Source of the DNA: CAIYZT01 sp947461435
GTDB lineage: Bacteria; Pseudomonadota; Alphaproteobacteria; Rhodobacterales; Rhodobacteraceae
Assembly: GCA_965284435.1 (NCBI GenBank)
Contig: OZ260083.1
Span: 1,178,001-1,242,000, forward strand
DNA: 64,000 nucleotides
Direction of reading: 5' to 3'
The notes under the pieces are model-generated. The model made no database searches. It was given only the letters and a program-made list of their open reading frames with translations, and was not told the DNA's origin. This document shows, piece after piece, positions 53,535 through 61,834 of this stretch (position 1 is its first letter; every line of letters begins with the position of its first letter). The position numbers and the translations under genes are program-made.

Positions 53535-53816
53535 ATGCTGGGTTTGGTTCGGGCCGCCATTTTGGGTTTTTTCACGCTCAGCGTGATTTATGTTTTGGTC
53601 TCCTTGTACTCTCGGTCGATCCGGCGGGAAACGCTGGAAAAAGAATGGGATACAGACCCCGCACGCGAGGGCCTGACAAAAGCCGAACGCGATACCTATA
53701 TCGAGACGGGAATGGCCCAGTACCGGCATGGATTAAGACGCAAACTGATCGTTCTGGTCTATATCCTTCCGATGTTGGCCTTCGCGGTCATCGTCTATTT
53801 TGTGAATGCGCAGTAA
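53535..53816 (+). CDS. Small two-helix membrane protein (AAA+ operon, gene 5)
   Basis: 93 residues with two membrane helices: residues ~5-24 (RAAILGFFTLSVIYVLVSLY) and ~70-90 (LIVLVYILPMLAFAVIVYF). The loop between them is charged (RRETLEKEWDTDPAREGLT) and probably cytoplasmic. The gene lies 3 bases after gene 4 and 10 bases before gene 6. Function unknown; a membrane anchor for the ATPase complex is one possibility. Confidence 0.72.
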   Translation: MLGLVRAAILGFFTLSVIYVLVSLYSRSIRRETLEKEWDTDPAREGLTKAERDTYIETGMAQYRHGLRRKLIVLVYILPMLAFAVIVYFVNAQ

Positions 53817-53826
53817 GGAGACAGCT

Positions 53827-54459
53827 ATGGGCGGAAACATCTGGAAATGGATCAAACGGACGTTCTGGACGCTTCTGGTCGTCTTCGTGCTCGGGTTCTT
53901 GCACTACACCCTCCCTCAACATGACATCGTGCGTGTGACCAATACCTATAACCGCATGACAACCGTCGGCACGGAAAACGCTTGGGCCTATTCTGTGCCA
54001 GACAGTGGCACTGCCGAAAGCGCCACCGACCGCGACATCCGTTTTATCGAGGCCGCCTATCCTGACGGCTCGGTGATGGTGTACCGCAACGAAGATACGG
54101 GTTGGATCTGGCCGCCTTATTTCAAATATGACAGTTCCAATCTGCAAGCCGAAGCGGGGAACCTGAAATCCACGCCAGAAGCGCCCAAATGGGTTGTCGT
54201 GACGCATTATGGCTGGCGTCTGCCCATCCTGTCGATCTATCCCAACGCGGTTTCCGTGCGCGAAGCCGCATCGGCCGACGAACGTATCATCCCGTGGGTC
54301 AGTATCATCCTTGTTTTGGTCTTTGGCTTTCTGGTGTTCATGGTGCGCCGCATGTGGCTGCAATTCGTGGAACGCATGGTTGATCCCGCCTTGGCCGAAG
54401 TGGGCGAGGCGCAGGATCGGGCCAAGGGGTTCTTCGGCCGCCTGTTTGGCCGAAAGTGA
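53827..54459 (+). CDS. DUF1523-like membrane protein (AAA+ operon, gene 6)
   Basis: 210 residues with one N-terminal membrane helix (FWTLLVVFVLGFLHYTLPQ), a periplasmic-type domain with YTLPQHDIVRVTNT, NEDTGWIWPPYFKYDSSNLQ and WVVVTHYGWR...LSIYPNAVSV, and a second helix near residues 165-185. These stretches match the DUF1523 family of Rhodobacteraceae as I recall it; no function is known. AAGGAG precedes ATG 53827, chosen over 53806. Last gene of the AAA+ operon. Confidence 0.8.
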   Translation: MGGNIWKWIKRTFWTLLVVFVLGFLHYTLPQHDIVRVTNTYNRMTTVGTENAWAYSVPDSGTAESATDRDIRFIEAAYPDGSVMVYRNEDTGWIWPPYFKYDSSNLQAEAGNLKSTPEAPKWVVVTHYGWRLPILSIYPNAVSVREAASADERIIPWVSIILVLVFGFLVFMVRRMWLQFVERMVDPALAEVGEAQDRAKGFFGRLFGRK

Positions 54460-54550
54460 CCTGCGGGCAGGGACGAGCGGCGACAAACGCGAAGTCCAGC
54501 ATTTGAACGCCGCCCGCGCAGCCTGTCATGATCATGAAAGTTTGATTGGA

Positions 54551-56152
54551 TCAGGCGCGCGGCAGGATCATCCGCGCGGCCTTTTCGGCAATCATGATCG
54601 TCGGTGCGTTGGTATTGCCGCCCACAAGGCGCGGCATCACCGAGGCGTCAACCACGCGCAAGCCTTCCAGTCCGCGCACGCGCAGATCCGGCGTGACCAC
54701 GGCCGTGTCATCAAGCCCCATGCGCGCCGTTCCCACGGGATGATAAATCGTATCGGCATGCGCGCGGATCGATTGTTCCAAACCGGCGTCGCTTCCGTCG
54801 TGGGGGTAAAGGCGTTTGCCACGCCAAGGATCAAGCGCTGCCGTTGCCAACAACGCCTCAACCCGCCGCGCGCCGGTCATCAGAACCGCCAGATCGCGGG
54901 GGTCTGACAGATAGGCTGGGTCGATCAGGGGCGCGCTGCCCGGATCGGCACTGTTCAGCCGAACCGTGCCGCGGCTCTGCGGATATAAGACGCAGACATG
55001 GGCAGAGAAGCCATCAGCCAGATGCAGGTTGCGCATATGCTGATCGACTATTCCGACCACAAAATGAATTTGCAGATCCGGCGCCGTCTTGTTCGGAGAC
55101 GATCGAAAGAACGCCCCCCCTTCTGCCATGGGCGAAGCGAAAAGCCCCTCGCCTGTATGCCGCCAAACACGGGCCGCTATGGCCAGTCGCCAAAGGCCCG
55201 CCGGGTTCAAACCCACCGTATCAGCCCGCAAGGAGTGATGCGAGATGGTGTAATCCAGATGGTCTTGCAGGTTGGCCCCCACACCCGGCAGGTCTGCGAC
55301 AATGCCGATCCCATGGTCGCGCAAATGATCGGCGGGCCCAACGCCCGACACCATCAGGATCTGCGGTGTGCCAAAGGCCCCAAGGCACAAGATCACCTCG
55401 CGCCGCGCTGTGATCAGATAGTCCCGCAGCCCCCGGCGCACCCAGACTCCTCTGGCGCGGCGGCCGTCAAACTGGATTCGATTGACCCTCGTGCGTGTCA
55501 TCACCGTCAGGTTCGCTCGGTCCATCACCGGGTGCAAATAGGCGGCCGCGGCCGAACATCGCTCTCCCTTATGGGGACCCGAATGAAATTGCGTGACCTG
55601 ATAAAGCCCCGCCCCCTCGCTGGTGCCGCTGTTGAAATCCAAATTCGGCGGAATCTGAACCTGCTCTGCCGCATGAACGAAGGCGCGTGAGATTTCCCGT
55701 GGGCATTGCTGGTCTGCCACCTGCAAAGGGCCGGATTGGCCGTGGTCCGGTCCAGATCGGATGTTTCCCTCAGCGGCCAGAAAATAGGACCGAACATTGG
55801 CCCAATCCCACCCTTCGGCCCCCAGATCGGCCCATCCATCATAATCGGCCGGCTGTCCGCGCAGATATAGCATGGCATTGATGGACGATGACCCGCCCAG
55901 GCCACGGCCCCGCGGTTGAAACCCCCGTCGCCCGTTCAGTCCCGGCTGCGGCACTGTCTTGAACGCCCAATTGTGAATGGGCGGCCGCCCCGAAACCATG
56001 GCGGCGACCATCGCTGGCGCACGCACAAAGATGTCGCGCGCCTGCGTGCCCGATTCTATCAGGCAAACCGTAACGCCGGGATCTGCCGACAGCCGCGCCG
56101 CCAAAACAGACCCTGCCGAACCCCCGCCCGCAATGATGTAATCAAATTCCAT
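54551..56152 (-). CDS. GMC-family FAD oxidoreductase (choline dehydrogenase-like)
   Basis: 533-residue flavoenzyme that oxidises an alcohol. The FAD ADP-binding motif GGGSAGSVLAARLS is at the N-terminus, GMC signatures are RGLGGSSSINAMLYLRG and GAFGTPQILMVSGVGP, and the catalytic His and Asn are in YHPVGTARMG and GGNTNAPTIMIAEKAA. Choline, a polyethylene glycol-type alcohol or another alcohol could be substrate. No betB or betI is adjacent, so the name betA is not given. Confidence 0.88.
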   Translation of the reverse strand: MEFDYIIAGGGSAGSVLAARLSADPGVTVCLIESGTQARDIFVRAPAMVAAMVSGRPPIHNWAFKTVPQPGLNGRRGFQPRGRGLGGSSSINAMLYLRGQPADYDGWADLGAEGWDWANVRSYFLAAEGNIRSGPDHGQSGPLQVADQQCPREISRAFVHAAEQVQIPPNLDFNSGTSEGAGLYQVTQFHSGPHKGERCSAAAAYLHPVMDRANLTVMTRTRVNRIQFDGRRARGVWVRRGLRDYLITARREVILCLGAFGTPQILMVSGVGPADHLRDHGIGIVADLPGVGANLQDHLDYTISHHSLRADTVGLNPAGLWRLAIAARVWRHTGEGLFASPMAEGGAFFRSSPNKTAPDLQIHFVVGIVDQHMRNLHLADGFSAHVCVLYPQSRGTVRLNSADPGSAPLIDPAYLSDPRDLAVLMTGARRVEALLATAALDPWRGKRLYPHDGSDAGLEQSIRAHADTIYHPVGTARMGLDDTAVVTPDLRVRGLEGLRVVDASVMPRLVGGNTNAPTIMIAEKAARMILPRA

Positions 56153-56203
56153 GCGGCCAGCCTACCTTGGCTGGCCACAATAACAATCCTGACGTTGCGC
56201 CGT

Positions 56204-58615
56204 TCAGGCGCGCAACGTACCGCCGGTGGCCTTGCTGACCTTTTCGATGATCTTGGCCGAAACCGCTTCGATTTCCGCTTCGGTCAAGGTCTTGCCCGTG
56301 GGCTGCAGGCGCACGCTCAGCGCGATGCTTTTCTTGCCAATGCCCATTTGCGCCTCGGCCTTCTCTCCGGTGAACTGGTCAAAGACGCGCACTGTTTCGA
56401 TCAGGGCCTTGTCGGCCCCCATCGCCGCATTGACTGCGGTCAGCGCTTCAACTTCGGCGCCAACGACAAAGGCAAAGTCCCGATCCACAGCCTGCAGATC
56501 ACTCAGCCCAAGCGCGGGGCGCGTTGGTGTCTTGACCTTGGGCTGCGGGACATTGGCCACCAGAATTGTAAAGGCCACCGCGGGCCCTTTGACATCCAGT
56601 GCCGCCAGAACCTTGGGGTGCACTTCGCCGAAGGTGGCCATCACGTTGGGCCCAAGGCCAATGGTGCCAGACCGGCCAGGGTGCCACCAGTTTGCGACCT
56701 TGCGATTGATCTGCACCTTCGCAGGGGCTCCAAGGGCGGCCAATACCGCCTCGACATCGGATTTTGCGTCAAAAAGATCAACAGGGCGCCGGCCGCCGAA
56801 GGGATCCCGGGGGCCAGAGTGTCCGACCAAAAGGCCGGTAGCCTGCAAATGCTGCTCGCCCGGCTCTCCGCCTTGAAAGGCCGGTCCAATTTCGGCCAAA
56901 GCCAAGTCCATGAATCCGCGGGCTTGGTTGCGCGCCGCCGCGCGCAGCAATCCGGGCAGAAGGTCGGGTCGCAGATGCGACATCTCAGACGAAATCGGGT
57001 TATCCACCCTCACCGCGTTTTCACCGCCGCCAAACAGCTTTGCGGCCGTCTCGTCGATGAAGGAATAGGTGACGCACTCGTTGTATCCCAAGGCGGCAAT
57101 CATCCGACGGGCCGCCTTTTCGCGCATTTGCATGGGCGTCAGAATTGGCTTTGGAACGCCGGGCAAAGCGCGCGTCAGGGGTTTTCCCTGCAGCTTTGTC
57201 AAGGACGCCACGCGCGCCACCTCTTCGACAAGATCGGCATCGCCCAGAATGTCCGGCCGCCACGTGGGCGGCGACACGTCATTGCCCGACAGGGTAAACC
57301 CCAAAGCGGTCAGGGTGGCGCGCTGTTCCGCCTCGGGAATGTCCATCCCCACCAACGAGATGACCCGCGCCGGGTTCAAACGATAGCTGCGCGTCACGTC
57401 CGGCGCCGCCCCATCGGCGACAACTTGGCTGGGTTCCCCCCCGCAAAGATCCACAATCATCTGCGTGGCCATATCCAACCCTGGCAGGGTAAAAGCCGGG
57501 TCAACCCCGCGCTCAAAGCGATAGCGTGCATCTGTGTTGATTTTCAACGCACGGCCCGTTGTGGCCACCGTGATGGGATCCCAAAAGGCGGATTCCAAAA
57601 AGACATTTACCGTGGCCTCCGAGCAGCCCGAAACCTCGCCGCCCATGATGCCCGCCAAGGATTCCACGCCTGCGTCGTCGACGATGACCATCTGCCCCGC
57701 GCGCAAGGCATAGGTCTTGCCGTCCAGCCCCGCAAATGTTTCGCCGCCCTCGGCAGTCTGAATGCGCAACAGCCCACCCGTGACTTTGTCGGCATCAAAC
57801 ACATGCAAGGGGCGGTTCAACGCGAAGGTAAAATAGTTGGTGATATCCACCAGCGCCGAAATCGGCCGCAGTCCAATCGCTTTCAGCCGCGCTTGCAACC
57901 AATCGGGCGAGGGGCCGTTCTTCACGCCTCGAATCGTGCGGCCAGCAAAGTGCGGGCAGCCTTTGGCTTTCAGTTCGGCCGAAATTGCCACGCCGATCGG
58001 GCTGTCAAATCCGCCCTTGATCGCAGGGACAACTAGCGGCTTCAGCCGTCCAATGCCGCGCGCGGCCAGATCGCGGGCCACACCGCGCACACCCAGCGCA
58101 TCCGGGCGGTTGGGCGTAATCTTGATATGGATCATCGGATCTGCCACCGCGGGACGATTTTTTGTCAGCCAATCGACAAACCGATCGCCCACCTCGCCAG
58201 ACGACAATTCGATGATCCCGTTATGCTCGTCCGACAGTTCCAACTCGCGCTCAGAGGCCATCATGCCATGGCTTTCCACACCCCGGATTTTCCCCACACC
58301 CAAGGTCACATCAATGCCCGGCACATAGTCACCCGGTTTGCACAGCACCACCGTGATTCCGGCCCGTGCGTTCGGCGCGCCGCAAACGATCTGCTTTTCG
58401 CCCTCGTCCGTCATCACGGTGCAAACACGCAGTTTGTCTGCATCGGGGTGTTTTTCGGCGTGCAAGACCTTGGCAAGCGTAAAGGGTGCCAGTTTGGCCA
58501 GCGGGTTCACCACCTCTTCCACTTCCAGGCCCAGATCCGTGAGAGCGTAAAGGATATCGTCCAGCGATGCCTCAGTGTCGAGGTGATCGCGCAGCCAGGA
58601 GAGGGTGAATTTCAT
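56204..58615 (-). CDS. pheT: Phenylalanine--tRNA ligase subunit beta
   Basis: 803-residue beta subunit of phenylalanyl-tRNA synthetase. Domain order: N-terminal KFTLSWLRDHL; tRNA-binding OB domain (LAPFTLAKVLHAEKHPDADKL, IVCGAPNARAG); B3/B4 editing region; B5; catalytic-like core with YNECVTYSFID; and the C-terminal FDX-ACB domain (LQAVDRDFAFVVG, RVFDQFTGE). The start at 58615 matches the family; 58639 would add 8 residues. Same strand as pheS, separated by a small opposite-strand ORF. Confidence 0.96.
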   Translation of the reverse strand: MKFTLSWLRDHLDTEASLDDILYALTDLGLEVEEVVNPLAKLAPFTLAKVLHAEKHPDADKLRVCTVMTDEGEKQIVCGAPNARAGITVVLCKPGDYVPGIDVTLGVGKIRGVESHGMMASERELELSDEHNGIIELSSGEVGDRFVDWLTKNRPAVADPMIHIKITPNRPDALGVRGVARDLAARGIGRLKPLVVPAIKGGFDSPIGVAISAELKAKGCPHFAGRTIRGVKNGPSPDWLQARLKAIGLRPISALVDITNYFTFALNRPLHVFDADKVTGGLLRIQTAEGGETFAGLDGKTYALRAGQMVIVDDAGVESLAGIMGGEVSGCSEATVNVFLESAFWDPITVATTGRALKINTDARYRFERGVDPAFTLPGLDMATQMIVDLCGGEPSQVVADGAAPDVTRSYRLNPARVISLVGMDIPEAEQRATLTALGFTLSGNDVSPPTWRPDILGDADLVEEVARVASLTKLQGKPLTRALPGVPKPILTPMQMREKAARRMIAALGYNECVTYSFIDETAAKLFGGGENAVRVDNPISSEMSHLRPDLLPGLLRAAARNQARGFMDLALAEIGPAFQGGEPGEQHLQATGLLVGHSGPRDPFGGRRPVDLFDAKSDVEAVLAALGAPAKVQINRKVANWWHPGRSGTIGLGPNVMATFGEVHPKVLAALDVKGPAVAFTILVANVPQPKVKTPTRPALGLSDLQAVDRDFAFVVGAEVEALTAVNAAMGADKALIETVRVFDQFTGEKAEAQMGIGKKSIALSVRLQPTGKTLTEAEIEAVSAKIIEKVSKATGGTLRA

Positions 58616-58790
58616 GGGCTTGCCTTGAATGACGTGCAACTTTGGGTCGGAAGCGGGGATAGCCTACCTTTAACAAAAGGGGAAGCGGCAGCTTAGGAGT
58701 TTCCTGTTTGGAAACCGGTTGTGCCCGCCGCATGGGGTAATGCGCCACATTCTTTTCAGCATTGAATGCTAAACCCACCTGATGGACCCG

Positions 58791-58931
58791 ATGATGAACA
58801 TACCCAAAGACCGCAAGCCGCTGAAAGTGGGCCGACTGTGCCTGCTTCTTGGCCTGACCGCGCTGCTGTACATGATGCTGGCTGGCCAATTTGGCTTTGC
58901 CGCCGACATGCTTGCCGCCGTCACGCCATAA
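58791..58931 (+). CDS. Possible small single-helix membrane protein between pheT and pheS
   Basis: 46 residues (49 if it starts at the in-frame ATG 58782). A basic start (IPKDRKPLKVGR) is followed by one hydrophobic helix (LCLLLGLTALLYMMLAGQFGF) and a short tail. It lies on the strand opposite to pheS/pheT, and a terminator in its direction follows 17 bases after the stop, which supports real transcription. No ribosome site is clear. Not recognised. Confidence 0.5.
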   Translation: MMNIPKDRKPLKVGRLCLLLGLTALLYMMLAGQFGFAADMLAAVTP

Positions 58932-58947
58932 GCGATTGACGATGTCA

Positions 58948-58990
58948 GACGTCCCCCCTTCCATTCGGTGGCAGGGGGAGTCTTTCTTTT
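58948..58990 (+). terminator. Plus-strand terminator before the pheS 3' end
   Basis: GAC-TCCCCC pairs with GGGGGA-GTC (one bulged G) and is followed by TTTCTTTT. The T run is on the plus strand, so it ends transcription of the small ORF at 58791-58931, not of pheS. Confidence 0.7.
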
Positions 58991-60071
58991 AGCGCGACAA
59001 GCCACCGGGCAAGTTCGGCATATCCAGCGCCGCGAACCCATAGTGACGAAGCCAGCGCAGATCGCTTTCAAAAAACGCCCGAAGATCCGGAATGCCGTAT
59101 TTCAGCATGGCAATCCGGTCGATCCCCATTCCAAAGGCAAAGCCCTGCCATTCGTCGGGATTCACGCCCGCTGCCCGCAAAACCTTGGGATGCACCATAC
59201 CCGAGCCCAAAATTTCCATCCACTTGTCGCCTTGGCCAATCTTCAACTGGCCGCCGTCCCATGAACAGCGAATATCCACTTCGGCCGAAGGTTCGGTAAA
59301 AGGGAAATGGCTGGCGCGGAACCGAAGTTCGACAGACGGCACTTCAAAGAAGGCGCGGCAGAATTCCTCCAGCGTCCATTTCAGGTTCGCCATGCTGATA
59401 TCGCGGTCGATGGCCAGCCCCTCGACCTGATGAAACATCGGCGTATGGGTTTGGTCCATGTCCATCCGGTACACGCGACCGGGGGCAATCACGCGGATCG
59501 GCGCACCCTGTTCTGTCATCGCGCGAATTTGCACCGGGCTGGTATGGGTGCGCAGCACATGCGGTGGCCGATTGTCACCCTCGGCGCGGTGCATGAAGAA
59601 CGTGTCGTGTTCTTGCCGGGCAGGGTGCTCAGGCGGAATGTTCAAGGCGTCGAAGTTGTACCAATCGCTTTCCACTTGGGGCCCTTCGGCGACGGCAAAC
59701 CCCATATCGGCAAAAATGGCCGTCAATTCTTCCATCACCTGCGAGACGGGGTGAATCGTGCCCATGCGGCGCGGACGGCCCGGCAGCGTGACGTCAAGCC
59801 ATTCGCTGCGTAAACGTTCATCCAGGGCGGCATCGCCCAAGGCGGCCTTTTTGGCACGCAGCGCGGCGTCGATTTCATCTTTAAGCAAATTCATCGCAGC
59901 GCCCGCGGCCTTGCGCGCATCAGGCTCCATCTTGCCCAGACTGCCCATCAAGGCCGAAATTTCGCCCTTCTTCCCAAGGGCGGCAAGGCGCACCTCTTCA
60001 AGGGCGGCCTCATGGGCTGCCTGCGCAACGGCGGTTAGATATTTGGCTTTCAAGCCGTCGAGCCCGTCCAT
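58989..60071 (-). CDS. pheS: Phenylalanine--tRNA ligase subunit alpha
   Basis: 360-residue catalytic subunit (class II synthetase) that charges tRNA-Phe. N-terminal helical coiled coil for tRNA binding (KAKYLTAVAQAAHEAALEEV), then HPVSQVMEELTAIFADMGF, DTFFM, the class II motif 2 region (GRVYRMDMDQTHTPMFHQ) and motif 3 (GFAFGMGIDRIAMLKYGI). The C-terminal RWLRHYGF is typical. Complete. Confidence 0.97.
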   Translation of the reverse strand: MDGLDGLKAKYLTAVAQAAHEAALEEVRLAALGKKGEISALMGSLGKMEPDARKAAGAAMNLLKDEIDAALRAKKAALGDAALDERLRSEWLDVTLPGRPRRMGTIHPVSQVMEELTAIFADMGFAVAEGPQVESDWYNFDALNIPPEHPARQEHDTFFMHRAEGDNRPPHVLRTHTSPVQIRAMTEQGAPIRVIAPGRVYRMDMDQTHTPMFHQVEGLAIDRDISMANLKWTLEEFCRAFFEVPSVELRFRASHFPFTEPSAEVDIRCSWDGGQLKIGQGDKWMEILGSGMVHPKVLRAAGVNPDEWQGFAFGMGIDRIAMLKYGIPDLRAFFESDLRWLRHYGFAALDMPNLPGGLSR

Positions 60072-60139
60072 CTTAGCCTCCGGTCAGAACGGCACGGTGC
60101 TAGCGGGAAGGGCGGTTGAAGGCAAGGGGCCTTTGCCGA

Positions 60140-60643
60140 TCAGGCGGCCAGCGGCGGCATTACCGGGCGCTGACCAACAAAGGCATAAGCAGGGCAGTGC
60201 CCAACTTGTCCGGCCGTCGTGCGGCGGTGAAGCGGCAAATGAAACGCCCCTTCAGATCCAAGCTGCGTCTCAATCGCTGCGGTGTCCTCGGGGGACAAAA
60301 AGAGTGTCTCTTGATAAAAGCAATCTGCATTCAAGGCGTTGTGCAGTCCCTTGCAAAAGGCCTTGGCCGCTTGCGGCACCATTTGTGCCGGGCAATCTTT
60401 GGAATGAAGTCCCGCCTCAAGTCCTCGTGTCAGGATCAGCAAGGCCGTGGCCCGGTCGCAGGCAGGCTGTTGGCTGATCCAATGCACGGCCAGCAGCAGA
60501 TCTATCGTGGCGCCATGTGCGGCAAAATCGGCCTTGCGGGCAATTTCATGCCAGGTGTCGCGTGTTTGCCGCCGCGTCCATTCCAACAACCCCTCAGTCA
60601 AGGGAAGCGCGGTGACAAAGCCTGTGTGATCTAAAGCCGACAT
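60140..60643 (-). CDS. Uncharacterised protein, weakly DUF4274-like
   Basis: 167 residues, no signal peptide or membrane helix. LLLAVHWISQQPACDRATALLILTRG resembles the 'region with Asp-x-x-T-A-L' of DUF4274 proteins, but the match is weak. GAGG 6 bases before the ATG at 60643 supports the start. It lies between pheS and rplT on the same strand with its own spacing. Function unknown. Confidence 0.55.
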   Translation of the reverse strand: MSALDHTGFVTALPLTEGLLEWTRRQTRDTWHEIARKADFAAHGATIDLLLAVHWISQQPACDRATALLILTRGLEAGLHSKDCPAQMVPQAAKAFCKGLHNALNADCFYQETLFLSPEDTAAIETQLGSEGAFHLPLHRRTTAGQVGHCPAYAFVGQRPVMPPLAA

Positions 60644-60778
60644 AAAGTGCCTCACGAGTTACGATAAGGACAGTCATTGTGTGCAAATCGGGCGCAAATG
60701 CGGCCAACGCATGAAATTGTTTAGAAATTGGAAACGAAGATGGCGTCTGACGAAGGGCGCCCAGGACGGTCTCAAAAC

Positions 60779-60805
60779 AAAAGGCCCCACAAAAGCGGGG
60801 CCTTT
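60779..60805 (-). terminator. Terminator of rpmI-rplT
   Basis: AAAGGCCCC and GGGGCCTTT form a 9-bp stem with an 8-base loop and flanking A/T on the minus strand. It begins 31 bases after the rplT stop. Confidence 0.85.
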
Positions 60806-60835
60806 CTAAACTTGCACTTATCGATCGATCTTGGA

Positions 60836-61198
60836 TCAGACCAAAGCGGCTTTTGCCTGTGCTGCAATCGCGTTGAAGGCATCAGGTTCATGCACGGCCA
60901 GATCGGCCAAAACCTTGCGGTCCACTTCGATCCCGGCTTTGTTCAAGCCGTCGATCAGACGCGAGTAGGTGAACTCTGCGTCGAACAGACGGACAGCCGC
61001 ATTGATGCGCTGGATCCAAAGCGCGCGGAAGCTGCGCTTTTTGGCTTTCCGGTCGCGGGTGGCGTACTGGTTGGCCTTGTCGACGGCTTGAGTGGCGGTG
61101 CGAAAGTTGCGCGAGCGGGCGGAATAATAGCCAGCCGCTGCCTTGATCACCTTGCGGTGACGGGCGTGCGTGACAACACCGGATTTGACGCGGGACAT
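60836..61198 (-). CDS. rplT: 50S ribosomal protein L20
   Basis: 120-residue L20, needed for early 50S assembly. The basic, Arg/Lys-rich N-terminus MSRVKSGVVTHARHRKVIKAA and the later WIQRINAAVR, NGLIDGLNKAGIEVDRKVLADLA-type text (YSRLIDGLNKAGIEVDRKVL) are family-typical. It follows rpmI by 12 bases. Confidence 0.97.
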   Translation of the reverse strand: MSRVKSGVVTHARHRKVIKAAAGYYSARSRNFRTATQAVDKANQYATRDRKAKKRSFRALWIQRINAAVRLFDAEFTYSRLIDGLNKAGIEVDRKVLADLAVHEPDAFNAIAAQAKAALV

Positions 61199-61210
61199 GT
61201 GTTTCTCTCC

Positions 61211-61411
61211 TTACCGGTCGTAGGGCATGTATTTTTTGACGATTTTCTCGTCGGATGCGCAAAGGATCATGGTCCCCGATGCATCACGAATGAACTTCGT
61301 CGAACGTTTGATCATGCCGTGGCGCTTGCCGGCCACACCGGCCTTCACATGGCCATTGGCCGTGAAGGAAAACCGCTTTTTAGCAGCGGACTTGGTCTTC
61401 ATCTTGGGCAT
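61211..61411 (-). CDS. rpmI: 50S ribosomal protein L35
   Basis: 66-residue L35 (MPKMKTKSAAKKRFSFTANG, GKRHGMIKRSTK, IVKKYMPY). ATG 61411 has GGAG 6 bases upstream, so the start two codons earlier at 61417 is not used. First gene of the rpmI-rplT pair; infC is not beside it in this window. Confidence 0.96.
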   Translation of the reverse strand: MPKMKTKSAAKKRFSFTANGHVKAGVAGKRHGMIKRSTKFIRDASGTMILCASDEKIVKKYMPYDR

Positions 61412-61573
61412 TTCCATCTCCGTGGTTTCATCGCGCGACTCGGCATGCCACTTTCGCCGGCCTCGCGGGGCAGTTCAGGCTGCGGGCTATAGGGGCCTAA
61501 CCCAAACAGCGCAAGCCTTTTCCGACCGTACCGTCAGATCTGACGGTGTTTTCTTCGTCTTGTCCAAAAGTCC

Positions 61574-61798
61574 CTACCCGATATAGCGCTTGATGACCGA
61601 CATGAAGATCTCGGGGATCTGGTCAATACGATAACCACCCGTCTTGCGCGACAGGGCAACGGCCAGAAGCACGCCCGCGATCAACACCAAGATGGCCCCG
61701 GTTCTGGGCGGGCGGCTTTCCGAAAAAGCAGCAAGTAGCGCGGGAATTGCCAATATCCCCACCACGACCCCGATGACAAGGATCAGATCATTGTCCAA
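61574..61798 (-). CDS. Small two-helix membrane protein
   Basis: 74 residues. Two hydrophobic helices, ~5-25 (LILVIGVVVGILAIPALLAAF) and ~33-51 (GAILVLIAGVLLAVALS), separated by a short SRPPRTG turn. The tail is short and soluble. It lies just after pyk on the same strand. Function unknown; this shape is common in alphaproteobacteria beside pyk. Confidence 0.65.
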   Translation of the reverse strand: MDNDLILVIGVVVGILAIPALLAAFSESRPPRTGAILVLIAGVLLAVALSRKTGGYRIDQIPEIFMSVIKRYIG

Positions 61799-61815
61799 AA
61801 GAACCCCCTAATGAC

Positions 61816-61831
61816 GCACCCTAATGGGTGC
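61816..61831 (-). terminator. Hairpin after pyk
   Basis: GCACCC and GGGTGC pair around a TAAT loop, 4 bases after the pyk stop; flanking CATT/AATG add weak pairs. There is no long T run, so it may only attenuate transcription into the small membrane gene. Confidence 0.5.
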
Positions 61832-61834
61832 GCA

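Noticed and set aside
55916..58036. 706-codon open frame on the plus strand, opposite pheT and GMC oxidoreductase
   Set aside because: Its translation is Arg/Gly/His-rich without domain-like pattern and lies antisense to two clear genes; a GC-rich codon shadow.
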